Shown: positions 45,262 through 54,569 of the stretch, in pieces
Layout: every line of letters begins with the position of its first letter
Position numbering within the stretch: the stretch's first letter is position 1
NCBI GenBank assembly: GCA_036499395.1
Contig: DASYDW010000063.1
Location: forward strand, 416,817-480,816
Reading direction: 5' to 3'
Length of the DNA: 64,000 nt
Source: Pirellulales bacterium
GTDB taxonomy: Bacteria > Planctomycetota > Planctomycetia > Pirellulales > JACPPG01
The notes under the pieces: model-generated
Databases searched by the model: none
Seen by the model: the letters and a program-made list of their open reading frames with translations, nothing else
Told to the model about the DNA's origin: nothing
Program-made: the position numbers and the translations under genes

Positions 45262-47568
45262 TCAGGCGGTAACGGTCCGCGCCGCTGTATTTCGCAGCAC
45301 GATCCACAATCGTTTGACGCCGTCGAGTTTCTCTCCTGCCAGCGATTGCCGCGCATAAGCGACCCGTGCATACAGGCTGGCCAACTCTTGAACTCCTTCG
45401 GCCAAGGGCGGATGGGCCGACGCCAGCCGTGCTGTGAACTCCAGCGGCGTCTCTTCCGCCAGCCGCGCCGCATCATGGTCGGCCGCCCAGGCTTCGAGCG
45501 CTTCGAAGCTGTATTGCACGATTGCATGCGGCGGATGCCGGGCCGCGGCCCCGCTGGCAAAAGGATCGGCAAACGTCGAGAACGGGCGGGTTACCTTGCG
45601 CGGCGCCGATGCATCGACATCTTCGGCGGTGGTTTGAGCACGGCGGCCAAAGATACTGCTCCAAAGAGCCGTCAACTCTTTCCAAGCAGCAATCAAGAAG
45701 GCCATTACGTTGGCCCAATAACGGATCACGCCATAAACGAGCGCTAGGCCGATGACCGCGTAGACCAGCATTTTCAGCAGCCACAGCAGGCCGGCCATTG
45801 TGCCGAGCGGTGGCGGTCGCAGCGTCGGCGACTGCTGATGATGCTTGGCAAGATCCTGGGCCATCTTCGAAGTCATCGCGTCGCGGGATTTACTATCGTC
45901 TTGCGACGATTGTTGCTCGGACTGCTTTTCCCCGCTCTCTCTGCTGGATGACGAGTCCTGTTCTTGGTTTTGCGAGACCTGTTGGTCGGACTGCTTTTTC
46001 TCAGTACCAGGCTGCTGATCCTGCTGCTGGCCTTCTTGCTGCTGGTCGTCCGATTGTTGGCGGGATTGTTGTTGATCGGCCTGTTGCTGCTGTTGCGTGC
46101 CTTTTGCTTGGTTGGCTTGCCGATCGCCTTGCGAGCGCGGCTGCTGTTGCTGATTCTGCTGGTCCTGTGACGACGGGGACGACTGTTGCTGGCCCTGAGC
46201 GCTCGTTTGTTGCTTTTCGCTCGGGCCGCCACCTTTCGACTGAGAATCGCCCTGCTGCGAAGGGGATCCCTGCCCTTGCTCTCCTTCCGAGCCGGATTGC
46301 GATCTTTCGCCCTGCTGCGTTTGCTCACTCTGTTGAGATGGCTCGCCCTGTTGCGCCTGTTGCGACTGCCCGCCCGAGTTTTGTTGCCCGGCAGGCGTCT
46401 GCTCGCCCTTGGGCGACTGCGCTGATTGTGCCGCAGGATCAGTTTCCGATGACTGCTGCGAACCTTTCGGTGCGCTGGCCGAGGATAAGCTGCCGTTCGG
46501 CGTTGTTTGATTCTCGGGCGCTGTTGGATCCGTCGGTGCTGTTTGGTCGTTCGGCGCTGCCGATGAGTTTGATTCGCCCTGGCCGGGGCTGTTGTGCAGC
46601 GGAGCGTACGAAGAAGCGTCGCGCGGTGGAGAACTGAGCATGCCCGTCACTGACGAGATCGCATATTCCGGTTGCGGGCGTGGAATGAGCATGGCCAGAA
46701 GAATCACCACGCCGGCCAGCACGGCCCCCATGCCCAACCAGGTGCCAGCCATTTCCAGCGGCATTTCCAATCGTCGCTGCCGCAAATAGCGTCGCAGCCC
46801 CAGGAAGCTGGTCGTGATCAATAGCCCAAGCGCGCTCGCGACGTAAATCAACAGGCATTGAAAGGCGTACAGCCTTTCGTCGCTCGGCACGAAGTGCTGG
46901 CCGAGGCCGAAAAGAGGGAGCGCGGCGAGCGAAAAGTAGATCAGCGTCAATCCAGGCGGCGCCTTCCGGCTGGCGCTCCGTTGCCACCAGGCGTAAGCTC
47001 GCTTGATCCACGGTTGTGGCGCAGCCGCGTTTGTCTTGGTAGTGGCCGAGGCCGACGCTTCTTCACGCTTCGCTTCTTCTTGCTTGGTACGGCGCGCGGC
47101 CGACGATAGTCGCGGGCTTGGCTTCGGTGGCGCTGCCTCGGCGGTCGAGAGAGCCGCATCGAAGCCCGCGGCCTCGAGCAGTCCTTCGCCTGATGCGTCG
47201 TCCTCGTCATCGACCAGTGTGCAATTCCAGACCAGATGACTCGCGCACCACCAGATGATCCCCAACACAAGCCACGCCCACCACGGATGATTCGTGAAGC
47301 GCATCATGGCCAGCGCCGCGACCGCGCCCAAGGCGATACCGAATAGGCTGGCGCGTTCGGCCCCTTCGACAATCGAGACGCGGCTGATCAGCACGGCCGC
47401 GAAGACAAAGCAACCGGTCGTCCAGAACAGGCGCCCTTCGTACGCGCCGGCGTAAAACACCATCAGTAAAAAGAAGGCCAGGCTGCCGACGAGCAAGATG
47501 ATCAGCGCCGGGCTGATCGCGATTGCCACGTAATCGATCAACGTCGGCTGTGGTCGCGAATCGGACAT
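45262..47568 (-). CDS. DUF4129 domain-containing membrane protein
   Basis: 768 residues, membrane-anchored. N-terminal membrane helices (ALIILLVGSLAFFLLMVFYAG; FGIALGAVAALAMMRF; WWAWLVLGIIWWCASHLVW) are followed by further helices near residues 215-310. A very long Gln/Ser/Gly/Glu-rich low-complexity stretch (about 320-590) precedes another helix (LLWLLKMLVYAVIGLALVYGVIRYW) and a C-terminal DUF4129 domain (SFEALEAWAADHDAARLAEETPLEFTARLA; ELASLYARVAYARQSL). DUF4129 commonly ends MoxR-DUF58-transglutaminase clusters linked to envelope maturation. Here no transglutaminase catalytic triad was seen. It is the third gene of the operon, 18 bases after DUF58. Confidence 0.85.
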   Translation of the reverse strand: MSDSRPQPTLIDYVAIAISPALIILLVGSLAFFLLMVFYAGAYEGRLFWTTGCFVFAAVLISRVSIVEGAERASLFGIALGAVAALAMMRFTNHPWWAWLVLGIIWWCASHLVWNCTLVDDEDDASGEGLLEAAGFDAALSTAEAAPPKPSPRLSSAARRTKQEEAKREEASASATTKTNAAAPQPWIKRAYAWWQRSASRKAPPGLTLIYFSLAALPLFGLGQHFVPSDERLYAFQCLLIYVASALGLLITTSFLGLRRYLRQRRLEMPLEMAGTWLGMGAVLAGVVILLAMLIPRPQPEYAISSVTGMLSSPPRDASSYAPLHNSPGQGESNSSAAPNDQTAPTDPTAPENQTTPNGSLSSASAPKGSQQSSETDPAAQSAQSPKGEQTPAGQQNSGGQSQQAQQGEPSQQSEQTQQGERSQSGSEGEQGQGSPSQQGDSQSKGGGPSEKQQTSAQGQQQSSPSSQDQQNQQQQPRSQGDRQANQAKGTQQQQQADQQQSRQQSDDQQQEGQQQDQQPGTEKKQSDQQVSQNQEQDSSSSRESGEKQSEQQSSQDDSKSRDAMTSKMAQDLAKHHQQSPTLRPPPLGTMAGLLWLLKMLVYAVIGLALVYGVIRYWANVMAFLIAAWKELTALWSSIFGRRAQTTAEDVDASAPRKVTRPFSTFADPFASGAAARHPPHAIVQYSFEALEAWAADHDAARLAEETPLEFTARLASAHPPLAEGVQELASLYARVAYARQSLAGEKLDGVKRLWIVLRNTAARTVTA

Positions 47569-47586
47569 TCCGTGGGTCTCGAAGCT

Positions 47587-48894
47587 TTAGCGGGCCAATT
47601 GTTGCTGACACAACACGGACAAAGATTCTTCGCTCGTGACCAGTCGGGCGTCGAGATTCTCCGCGATTAGCCGGCCCAGGTGTTCGCTCGATTCGTACTC
47701 GTCAAACATCACCAGCACTGCCGTGACCGCGTATCCGCGGCGGCGCAAATTGCCGAGCGTCCAGGCCACGTCGGGCGAGACTTCGCCCAGCACCGCCACG
47801 ACCGAAGAGTCGGCCGGCAACCGCGCCGTGGACTCGGCGACCAATTGTGCGAACGAGAGCCCATCGGTCATTTCCACGCGCGCCAACGTTTCGAGGATGC
47901 TGCGGAACTGTTCAGGGCCGCGCCGGGTCGGCACCACCAGGGGCCGTAAACGGTCGCTGGTTTCGGTCATGCTACCGCTTTGCCTGGCTGACGAGCGCGT
48001 GCGGTATTCGTGTTCCCAGCCTTCTTGACGGATCCGATCCACCGCGTCACGCCCATTAGTAATCAGGCCGACTTGCTGGCCCAATTGATAGACGGCATTC
48101 GCGAGCGATGCCGCGGTGGTGATCGCCAACTCGGATCGCACCGGTTCGTTGCGCGCGGGAAACGAGCTGCGATTGAAGTCCAGCAGGATCGTCGCCCCCG
48201 CAATGCACGACGGTTCATAAACTTTGCTATGCAGGGCGCCTGTGCGGGCCGTGGCATGCCAATTCACTCGGTTCAACGCGTCGCCGGCCTGGTAGAGCCG
48301 CACGCCTGCGATGCGCGTCGGGTCTTCGAACAGCCGGTGCGTCATGCGCACCTCGCCGATCGGCCGGCGCGAGGCGATATCAAAGCCCATCAGCGGAATG
48401 ACCTTCGGATAAACGATCACGAAATGCGGGTCGCTGGCGACGCGAAAACGCCGATGCAGTCCGAACAGGTCGCCACTCTCGAGCAGGCACGGCCCGATCT
48501 GGTAGTAACCGCGCATCGCAAAATCCAACTGGTACAGCACCGTCTTGCGCCCCTGGCCACGAATCATCGAGATCGACATGCGCCGCCCCGTCACGCGCAG
48601 CCGCGGGGGGCGCTGCACCAGCGCCGCGCGTGGCAAGATGTCTTCGATCAAGACCCACGGAATCGGCAGCCGGCCGTTATTCTTGATCGTGACGGCCACG
48701 GCCACGCGTTCGCCAATCTCGGCGGACAGCCGATTGCACTCGCGACTGGCCGAGAGACTTTCGATCCAAATTCGGGCCAGCACCCGGCTCGAAATCAGAA
48801 TCGCCAGCAGCACGTACATCGCGTATGCCAACAGCCCCATTTGAAAGGCCAAAGCGCACAGCATCAGAAACGCGGCGGCCAGATACCATCTCAC
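47587..48894 (-). CDS. DUF58 domain-containing membrane protein
   Basis: 435 residues. Two N-terminal membrane helices (LAAAFLMLCALAFQMGLLAYAMYVLLAILI) precede a region with an immunoglobulin-like fold (VAVAVTIKNNGRLPIPWVLIEDILP). The DUF58 core follows, with YQAGDALNRVNWHATARTGALHSKVYEP, a hallmark stretch, and a VWA-like segment (ATILLDFNRSS). It is the partner of MoxR ATPases, presumed to be a membrane-bound substrate or effector. The start codon overlaps the moxR stop by 4 bases, implying translational coupling; the DUF4129 gene follows. Confidence 0.9.
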   Translation of the reverse strand: MRWYLAAAFLMLCALAFQMGLLAYAMYVLLAILISSRVLARIWIESLSASRECNRLSAEIGERVAVAVTIKNNGRLPIPWVLIEDILPRAALVQRPPRLRVTGRRMSISMIRGQGRKTVLYQLDFAMRGYYQIGPCLLESGDLFGLHRRFRVASDPHFVIVYPKVIPLMGFDIASRRPIGEVRMTHRLFEDPTRIAGVRLYQAGDALNRVNWHATARTGALHSKVYEPSCIAGATILLDFNRSSFPARNEPVRSELAITTAASLANAVYQLGQQVGLITNGRDAVDRIRQEGWEHEYRTRSSARQSGSMTETSDRLRPLVVPTRRGPEQFRSILETLARVEMTDGLSFAQLVAESTARLPADSSVVAVLGEVSPDVAWTLGNLRRRGYAVTAVLVMFDEYESSEHLGRLIAENLDARLVTSEESLSVLCQQQLAR

Positions 48895-49865
48895 GACCGG
48901 CCCCCTTCATTGCCAATCATGGGGACGGCGACATCGTCTAGAATTTCCGCCACGACCGTAGCCGCGGTGACCTTTCGCAACCGGCTCTCCGGACGCAAGA
49001 TCAAGCGATGCGATAGCACAGCCGGGGCCATGCGCTTCACATCGTCCGGCAGTACGAAATTATGCCCACGCACGGCGGATAACGATTGTGCCGTGCGCAA
49101 CAATGCCATCGAGGCCCGCGGGCTGCCGCCGAGCAAGACGTCGTCATGCTCGCGACTGGCGCGGACCAGCTCGACAATGTAATTGCGCAGCTTTTCGTCG
49201 ATATAAACTTCGCGCACCGCTTGCTGGCAAGCGACCACCTCGTCGACCGTGGCGACCGCACTTAAGTCGTCGATCGGATGCCCGCGCTGCAGACGCTCGA
49301 GCATCTTGACTTCTTCTTCCGCGCCAGGATATCCGAGCGAGAGACGCACCAGAAAGCGGTCAAGCTGCGCCTCGGGCAGGGGAAACGTCCCTTCATGATC
49401 GATCGGATTCTGTGTGGCAATCACGAAGAACGGCGCCGCCAGGCGGTGCGTCGTACCGTCGACCGTGACCTGCCGCTCAGCCATCGCTTCCAACAGCGCG
49501 GCCTGCGTCCGTGGCGTGGCGCGGTTGATTTCGTCGGCCAACACGATTTGCGAAAAGATGGGGCCCGCGCGAAATTCGAACTCGGCCGCCTTCTGATTAA
49601 AGATCGACGCGCCGGTAATATCGCTCGGCAGCAAATCGGGTGTGCATTGCACGCGCTTAAAACTGCAGCCGACGCTTTTGGCCAGCGCCCTCGCGAGCAT
49701 CGTCTTGGCTACGCCCGGCACGTCTTCCAGCAGAACATGCCCTTCGCAGAAGTAGCTGACCAGGGCCAGCACGACCTCTTGCCGTTTGCCGATGATGACT
49801 TTCTCGACGTTGGCGATGATCTTTTTCGCGAGCGCCGAGATTTGCGAGGAGCGGACCGTGGACAT
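48891..49865 (-). CDS. MoxR family AAA+ ATPase
   Basis: 324 residues. Walker A is DVPGVAKT (Lys54), Walker B is IVLADEIN (Asp111-Glu112), and sensor 1 is in VIATQNPIDHEGTFPLPEAQLDRF. A C-terminal lid holds VLPDDVKRMAPAVLSHRLIL. MoxR proteins are AAA+ chaperones that act on partner proteins in cofactor insertion or envelope assembly. First gene of the MoxR-DUF58-DUF4129 operon. ATG 49865 (MSTVRSSQ) is chosen for family length; the frame remains open for 53 codons upstream without family-like sequence. Confidence 0.93.
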   Translation of the reverse strand: MSTVRSSQISALAKKIIANVEKVIIGKRQEVVLALVSYFCEGHVLLEDVPGVAKTMLARALAKSVGCSFKRVQCTPDLLPSDITGASIFNQKAAEFEFRAGPIFSQIVLADEINRATPRTQAALLEAMAERQVTVDGTTHRLAAPFFVIATQNPIDHEGTFPLPEAQLDRFLVRLSLGYPGAEEEVKMLERLQRGHPIDDLSAVATVDEVVACQQAVREVYIDEKLRNYIVELVRASREHDDVLLGGSPRASMALLRTAQSLSAVRGHNFVLPDDVKRMAPAVLSHRLILRPESRLRKVTAATVVAEILDDVAVPMIGNEGGRS

Positions 49866-50141
49866 ACGCAGCGAGCCCGAGCTGTGTTCCGGAAGAAAGG
49901 CGTTCCCTATATCAACGGCGAAGTCGGGGCAAAAAGCAAGGGTTGGCCGGACCGTGGGCCGGTACATCAAGATCGAAACGGACCGCGAGCCAAGCCGTAG
50001 CCCGTTCCCGCCCGTCCGCAGCAACGGGCATAATTGGGCGAGCGATTTCGTGTATGCAGGAGTTTTTCGGCAAAATCTCCGTTAAGTTGATACTGCTCGA
50101 TCCGGCAACATCATCCGCTCAAGCACGCAGAGGCCCGCATC

Positions 50142-51134
50142 ATGCAAAGGCACCGTCTTAGGGTCCTGAGATTGGCCTCACCCGCAGTCATCGTTCTTTT
50201 GATCCTGCATTCGACATTCGCCGTCGAGCCGGCTAACCCCACCCCAAACGAAAAAGACGCTGCCGAGTCTGATAACCTTCGCGGTAAGCCCAAGAGCAAG
50301 AAGCCCCTTCTTATCCAAATGGCCGAAGAGCACGGCTACGCGCTGGCCGAGGGGGAAGACCTAAAGCGAATTGCGCCACCGTTCGATCCGATTCGCGCGA
50401 AATATTATCGTGAAGTTCATCCTCACCAGGCGGCAGCCATCAATGACCCGCCAACATCGATGATGTTCTATTGGAGCGATCGCGACGGCGGCCTCAGGCA
50501 ACACTCCATGAATTTCGGCGGCCATGACCTGCGCGGACTCTTCGATTTCGTCGCGGACGTCAAAGATCAGATGGTCGAGGGGCCGGCCGAAATCTTAGGG
50601 AAGCAAATTGGTGGGGATTGGATTGTCCGAGTTGGCACGAAGGATTTTCGGCTCATCAAGCAACTCGAAGAGATATTGCGGCGCGACATCGATTTGCCGA
50701 TCCGCCTAACGTTTCGAGAGCAAGAGCGCCAAGCTTTCGTCCTCAAGGGGGAATACAAGTTCAAGCCGCTCGACGAGAAACGGGCGCGCCTTGTGGGTGA
50801 CACGAAATCTCGACCCGACACGATTCATATCTTTGCAAAAGATCCGGTGCCCAACAGCGGTGCCGGCGGAGGCTCAGGCGACTTTTCCGAAATGTTGGAT
50901 TGGCTGGGGCGATGGATCGCGATGCCGGTCGTTTCTGATCTGCCCGAGCCGCCGACAAATGACTTCACCTGGTACCTTCATCAGCGGAATGTGAGGACGA
51001 AGGCCACCATTGCCGAAGACCGCAACCCTCAATTGGTAATGGCAAATTTTGCGGCTCAGACAGGATTGACCTTCTCCGAAGAAAAGCGGCCCGTTAGGGT
51101 TTTAGTCGTCAGTCGTGACGAACCGCAGAAGTAG
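50142..51134 (+). CDS. Exported hypothetical protein
   Basis: 330 residues with a signal peptide (LASPAVIVLLILHSTFAVEP). The body is soluble and mixed, including DWIVRVGTKDFRLIKQLEEILRRDIDLPIRLTFREQ. It ends NPQLVMANFAAQTGLTFSEEKRPVRVLVVSRDEPQK, which faintly recalls the C-terminus of soil-associated TIGR03435 (DUF3738) proteins, where a QTGLxxE...PVxVLVVD pattern recurs. The similarity is too weak to assign the family. It stands alone between the divergent MoxR operon and the downstream DUF1501 gene. Confidence 0.75.
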   Translation: MQRHRLRVLRLASPAVIVLLILHSTFAVEPANPTPNEKDAAESDNLRGKPKSKKPLLIQMAEEHGYALAEGEDLKRIAPPFDPIRAKYYREVHPHQAAAINDPPTSMMFYWSDRDGGLRQHSMNFGGHDLRGLFDFVADVKDQMVEGPAEILGKQIGGDWIVRVGTKDFRLIKQLEEILRRDIDLPIRLTFREQERQAFVLKGEYKFKPLDEKRARLVGDTKSRPDTIHIFAKDPVPNSGAGGGSGDFSEMLDWLGRWIAMPVVSDLPEPPTNDFTWYLHQRNVRTKATIAEDRNPQLVMANFAAQTGLTFSEEKRPVRVLVVSRDEPQK

Positions 51135-51196
51135 ATATCGCAGCCAGACACGAACCGGGATGTCTGGGCCTTGCAGTTCTTACGGTCCCCTCGACT

Positions 51197-51225
51197 TTGC
51201 TTCCCCTTGGCCGGCCCGTTACACT
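51197..51225 (+). promoter_or_regulatory. Possible promoter for the second DUF1501 gene
   Basis: TTGCTT at 51197-51202 and TACACT at 51220-51225 with a 17-base spacer; predicted start near 51232, about 120 bases before the ATG. The -10 element lies within a small palindrome (CCCGTT, ACACT, AACGGG). Eye-based only. Confidence 0.4.
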
Positions 51226-51350
51226 AACGGGCAGAAGACCCGCCGAACCGCTCGCCGGGGTCCGCGCCCTTTTTTGCGGACCGATCGGCCGAGCCTGCCA
51301 CCAAAGCCTGCCGCTGTTTCGCTGAACAGCCGCACCGAGGAACGATCCGG

Positions 51351-52679
51351 ATGTTCACCCTGCTCGGGCCAAAGCACCGCTATTGCGATCGCGCCACGCG
51401 TCGCAATTTTTTGAAAGTCGGTGGACTGGCGATGGGGGGCTTGAGCCTGCCCGCACTGCTCAAGGCCGAAGAGCAGCAGGGCATACGCCGCTCGCACAAG
51501 TCCGTGATCATGGTCTATCTGTCGGGCGGGATGGCGCATCAAGACACGTTCGACTTGAAACCGGACGCTCCGGACGAGATTCGCGGCGAGTTCAAGCCCA
51601 TCTCGACCGTGGTGCCCGGCCTGCAGGTGGGCGAGCTGTTGCCGAAGATGGCCACCGTGATGGATCGCGTGTCACTCGTGCGTTCAATCGTCGGGCTGCG
51701 CGATGAGCATTCGAGCTATCAGAATCTGACCGGCTATACGATGAACGTGGCGCAGCGCGAGGGGCGGCCGAATTTCGGTTCGGTCATCGCGCGGCTGGCC
51801 GGCCCTGTAGATCCGGTGGTGCCGCCGTTCGTGGATTTGTTCCCCACGATGCAGCACAAACCGGACAACAGCCCAGGACCGGGCATGATGGGGAACGCGG
51901 CCGGCGGCGCCAAAGCCGACGGCGAAGACCTGGCCAGTATGAAGCTGCGGTTCGTCTCGAACGATGAATTCACGGCGCGGCGCAACCTGTTGGCCGGCTT
52001 CGACGACTTCCGCCGCTCGGTCGATAACGCAGGGGTCGAACGACTCGATGCCGCTTACCGTCGTGCGTTCGACGTGTTGACCAGCAGCAAGTTAGTCAAC
52101 GCGATGGACGTCGAAAAAGAGGATCCGGCCGTGCGCGATCGCTACGGTCGCGGTTCGCCGCAGCACCAAGGAGACGGCGCGCCCGAGTGGAACGATCAAC
52201 TGCTGATGGCTCGCCGTTTGGTCGAGGCAGGCGCGCGTTGCGTGACCGTGGCCTACGGCTTCTGGGACACGCACGGAAATAACTTCGCGGCACTGAAAGA
52301 CCGGGTGCCGCTGTTCGATCAAGGAATCTCGGCCCTGGTCGAGGACATCTACGCGCGTGGGCTGGATCGCGACGTCACGGTGGTTGTGTGGGGTGAATTC
52401 GGCCGCACGCCAAAGATCAACAAGGATGCCGGTCGCGACCATTGGGCGCCGGTGAATTTCGCGCTGATGTTCGGCGGCGGCATGCGAACCGGGCAAGTCA
52501 TCGGCGCGACCGACAAGATCGGCGCGTACGCCACCCTGCGCCGCGTCCCGTACCTGGACGTGCTCGCCACGATCTATCACAACCTGGGGCTCGACCCGCA
52601 CACGTTTGTGAAGGACCTGGCCGATCGCCCCGTGCCGATCCTGCCCGAAGGGTCGCGGCCGATCGCCGAGCTGGTGTAG
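51351..52679 (+). CDS. DUF1501 domain-containing protein (second copy)
   Basis: 442 residues, shorter than the copy at 19194. A Tat-like leader RRNFLKVGGLAMGGLSLPALLKA leads into the DUF1501 fold: KSVIMVYLSGGMAHQDTFDLKP, VSLVRSIVGLRDEHSSYQNLTGYT, TVAYGFWDTHGNNFAALKD and TVVVWGEFGRTPKINKDAGRDHW. Predicted exported, perhaps folded before export. Unlike the first copy, no DUF1549/DUF1553 partner is beside it; a PQQ-like propeller gene follows after 96 bases. Activity unknown. Confidence 0.93.
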   Translation: MFTLLGPKHRYCDRATRRNFLKVGGLAMGGLSLPALLKAEEQQGIRRSHKSVIMVYLSGGMAHQDTFDLKPDAPDEIRGEFKPISTVVPGLQVGELLPKMATVMDRVSLVRSIVGLRDEHSSYQNLTGYTMNVAQREGRPNFGSVIARLAGPVDPVVPPFVDLFPTMQHKPDNSPGPGMMGNAAGGAKADGEDLASMKLRFVSNDEFTARRNLLAGFDDFRRSVDNAGVERLDAAYRRAFDVLTSSKLVNAMDVEKEDPAVRDRYGRGSPQHQGDGAPEWNDQLLMARRLVEAGARCVTVAYGFWDTHGNNFAALKDRVPLFDQGISALVEDIYARGLDRDVTVVVWGEFGRTPKINKDAGRDHWAPVNFALMFGGGMRTGQVIGATDKIGAYATLRRVPYLDVLATIYHNLGLDPHTFVKDLADRPVPILPEGSRPIAELV

Positions 52680-52775
52680 CTGATGGCTCATGCTGCACGC
52701 GCTGGCGGCATTGGCTTGGTCCGGCATCGTTGAATCGCGACCGCCCTCTCGAAACACTTCTGCAGAGTATTTCTA

Positions 52776-54056
52776 ATGCGCGAGCGCGGCTGGTTCACAT
52801 CCTGCGGTCAGATCGCGGCGCTGGCGGCGATTCTGTGCGCGTTGCATGCCGCCGCGCCGGTGTTGGCTGAGGATTGGCCTCGCTGGCGCGGCCCGCGCGG
52901 CGATGGCACCTGGCAATCGCCGAAGCTGCCAGACACATGGCCGGAAGACGGATTGAAAACCGTCTGGCAGCAAACGATCGGCGGCGGTTATGCCGGTGTG
53001 AGTGTTGCCGAAGGCCGGGCCGTCGTGATGGACCGGCAAACACAGCCTGCCGAGGTCGAGCGCGTGCTGGCCTTCGATGCCGCGACCGGGCACGAATTGT
53101 GGAAGCACGAATACCCGGTCACCTACGGCAAGCTCGACTATGGCAACGGACCGCGCGCGGCGCCGACGATCCACGACGGACGGATTTACACGCTGGGTGC
53201 GCTCGGCCACGTGATGTGTCTCGACGCTACGAACGGCAATCTCCTCTGGTCGCACGACTGCGTCAGCGAAATGCAGGCCAAGATCCCTGACTGGGGCCTC
53301 TCGGCGTCGCCCGTCATCTGGCAAAACCTGGTGATTGTTCACGTGGGCGTGCCCGGCGCGTCGTTCGTGGCTTTCGATCGACTGTCAGGTCGCGAAGTGT
53401 GGCGCGCGTGCGACGATCCCGCCGGTTATGCAACGCCGATCATCGTGCGGCGCCCGTATGGCCAGCAACTGGTCGGCTGGACGCCCGAGAATATCGTTGG
53501 CGTCGCCTTGGACACCGGGCACGTCGATTGGCGTGTGCCCTACAAAGTGACGTACGGCGTCTCGATTGCCACGCCGATCGTGCGCGACGACCTGGTGTTC
53601 GTCAGCGGCTATTGGGAAGGATCGAAGGCGATCCGCCTGGGCGCAGGGCCCACAGACGCAACGCTCGCCTGGGAAGACACGAAGAACCTGCGCGGCCTGA
53701 TGTCGCAACCGCTCGAACGCGACGGATTCGTCTATTCGCTCGACAAACAACTGGGCCTAACCTGCTTCGAACTCGCGACGGGCAAGAAGCTCTGGGACGA
53801 CGGCAATCGCCTGACACCGCGCGGCCGCAATCCGCAGGCGACGATGGTCTGGCTCGGCGACAGCAACCGCGTGATTTCCTTAAATGCCGAAGGGGAACTG
53901 GTGCTGGCTCGTTTCACACCGGCAGGCTACGACGAACAATCGCGCACCAAGATCATCGGCCCCACCTGGGCACATCCCGCCTACGCGGGCCGACACGTCT
54001 TCGCGCGCGATGATTCATCGCTGGTATGCGTCGAACTGGTGCCGGCCGCGAAATAA
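52776..54056 (+). CDS. PQQ-like beta-propeller repeat protein, exported (second copy)
   Basis: 426 residues: a signal peptide (LAAILCALHAAAPVLAEDW), then WPRWRGPRGDGTWQSPKLPDTWPEDGLKTVWQ and propeller blades such as VLAFDAATGHELWKHE, CLDATNGNLLWSHD, AFDRLSGREVWRA, ALDTGHVDWRV and CFELATGKKLWDDG. It resembles the gene at 21391 in its WPxxRGP opening and repeat style, so the two are probably paralogues. It lies 96 bases downstream of the second DUF1501 gene and may share its transcript. No enzymatic motif was found. Confidence 0.9.
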   Translation: MRERGWFTSCGQIAALAAILCALHAAAPVLAEDWPRWRGPRGDGTWQSPKLPDTWPEDGLKTVWQQTIGGGYAGVSVAEGRAVVMDRQTQPAEVERVLAFDAATGHELWKHEYPVTYGKLDYGNGPRAAPTIHDGRIYTLGALGHVMCLDATNGNLLWSHDCVSEMQAKIPDWGLSASPVIWQNLVIVHVGVPGASFVAFDRLSGREVWRACDDPAGYATPIIVRRPYGQQLVGWTPENIVGVALDTGHVDWRVPYKVTYGVSIATPIVRDDLVFVSGYWEGSKAIRLGAGPTDATLAWEDTKNLRGLMSQPLERDGFVYSLDKQLGLTCFELATGKKLWDDGNRLTPRGRNPQATMVWLGDSNRVISLNAEGELVLARFTPAGYDEQSRTKIIGPTWAHPAYAGRHVFARDDSSLVCVELVPAAK

Positions 54057-54200
54057 CCTCGCTCGGCGTCGTCGCGCCCACGGCTCTTCCCGTTCTCGTT
54101 TCGGTATGATGCACATCGCGCATCCGATGCATCGAGAAGCACCGGAAACACAATCCACCGACAAAACACATTCAACAATTTCGGCACGAGGAGCATGACG

Positions 54201-54569
54201 ATGGCAGCCCGCGAAGTGAAAAAACCGGGACCGGCAACGGTCGTGATGGTCGAGGAAGCCGTCGCGACAGGCCGCGTGCGGGAGATCTACGACGACATCA
54301 AGGCCACGAAGAAGATCGACTTCGTGCCAAATCTGTGGAAAACACTCGCCACACATCCACCGCTACTCGAGCAGATCTGGACGCGTCTGAAGGTGACGAT
54401 GGCCCCCGGCCGACTCGATCCACTGACCAAGGAAATGATCGCCCTGGCCGTCTCGGCGACCAATGGGTGCGCGTACTGCGTGAACTCCCACACCGCCGCG
54501 GTCAAAAAGCTCGGGCTGGACGATGAAGGGCTCGGCGAACTAATGGCCGTGGTAGCGATGTTCAACTAC
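54201..54569 (+). pseudogene. Carboxymuconolactone decarboxylase family gene, 3'-truncated by insertion
   Basis: The first 123 codons are a good AhpD-like carboxymuconolactone decarboxylase fold: GRVREIYDDIKATKKIDFVPNLWKTLATHPPLLEQIW, and the redox Cys pair with acid/His in TNGCAYCVNSHTAAVKKLGL (CxxCxxxH). Homology stops abruptly after AVVAMFNY, where family members usually continue with an N/R-rich helix and end some 15-25 residues later. The frame instead continues into antisense of a recombinase gene. The ATG at 54201 has GAGGAG 7 bases upstream, so expression signals are intact. No 3' remnant was found nearby. Confidence 0.8.

Noticed and set aside
49866..50024. An extended N-terminus for the MoxR ATPase starting at 50024
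   Set aside because: The added 53 residues have no conserved family sequence and include Pro/Arg-rich stretches typical of non-coding GC-rich DNA; the start at 49865 fits MoxR length.
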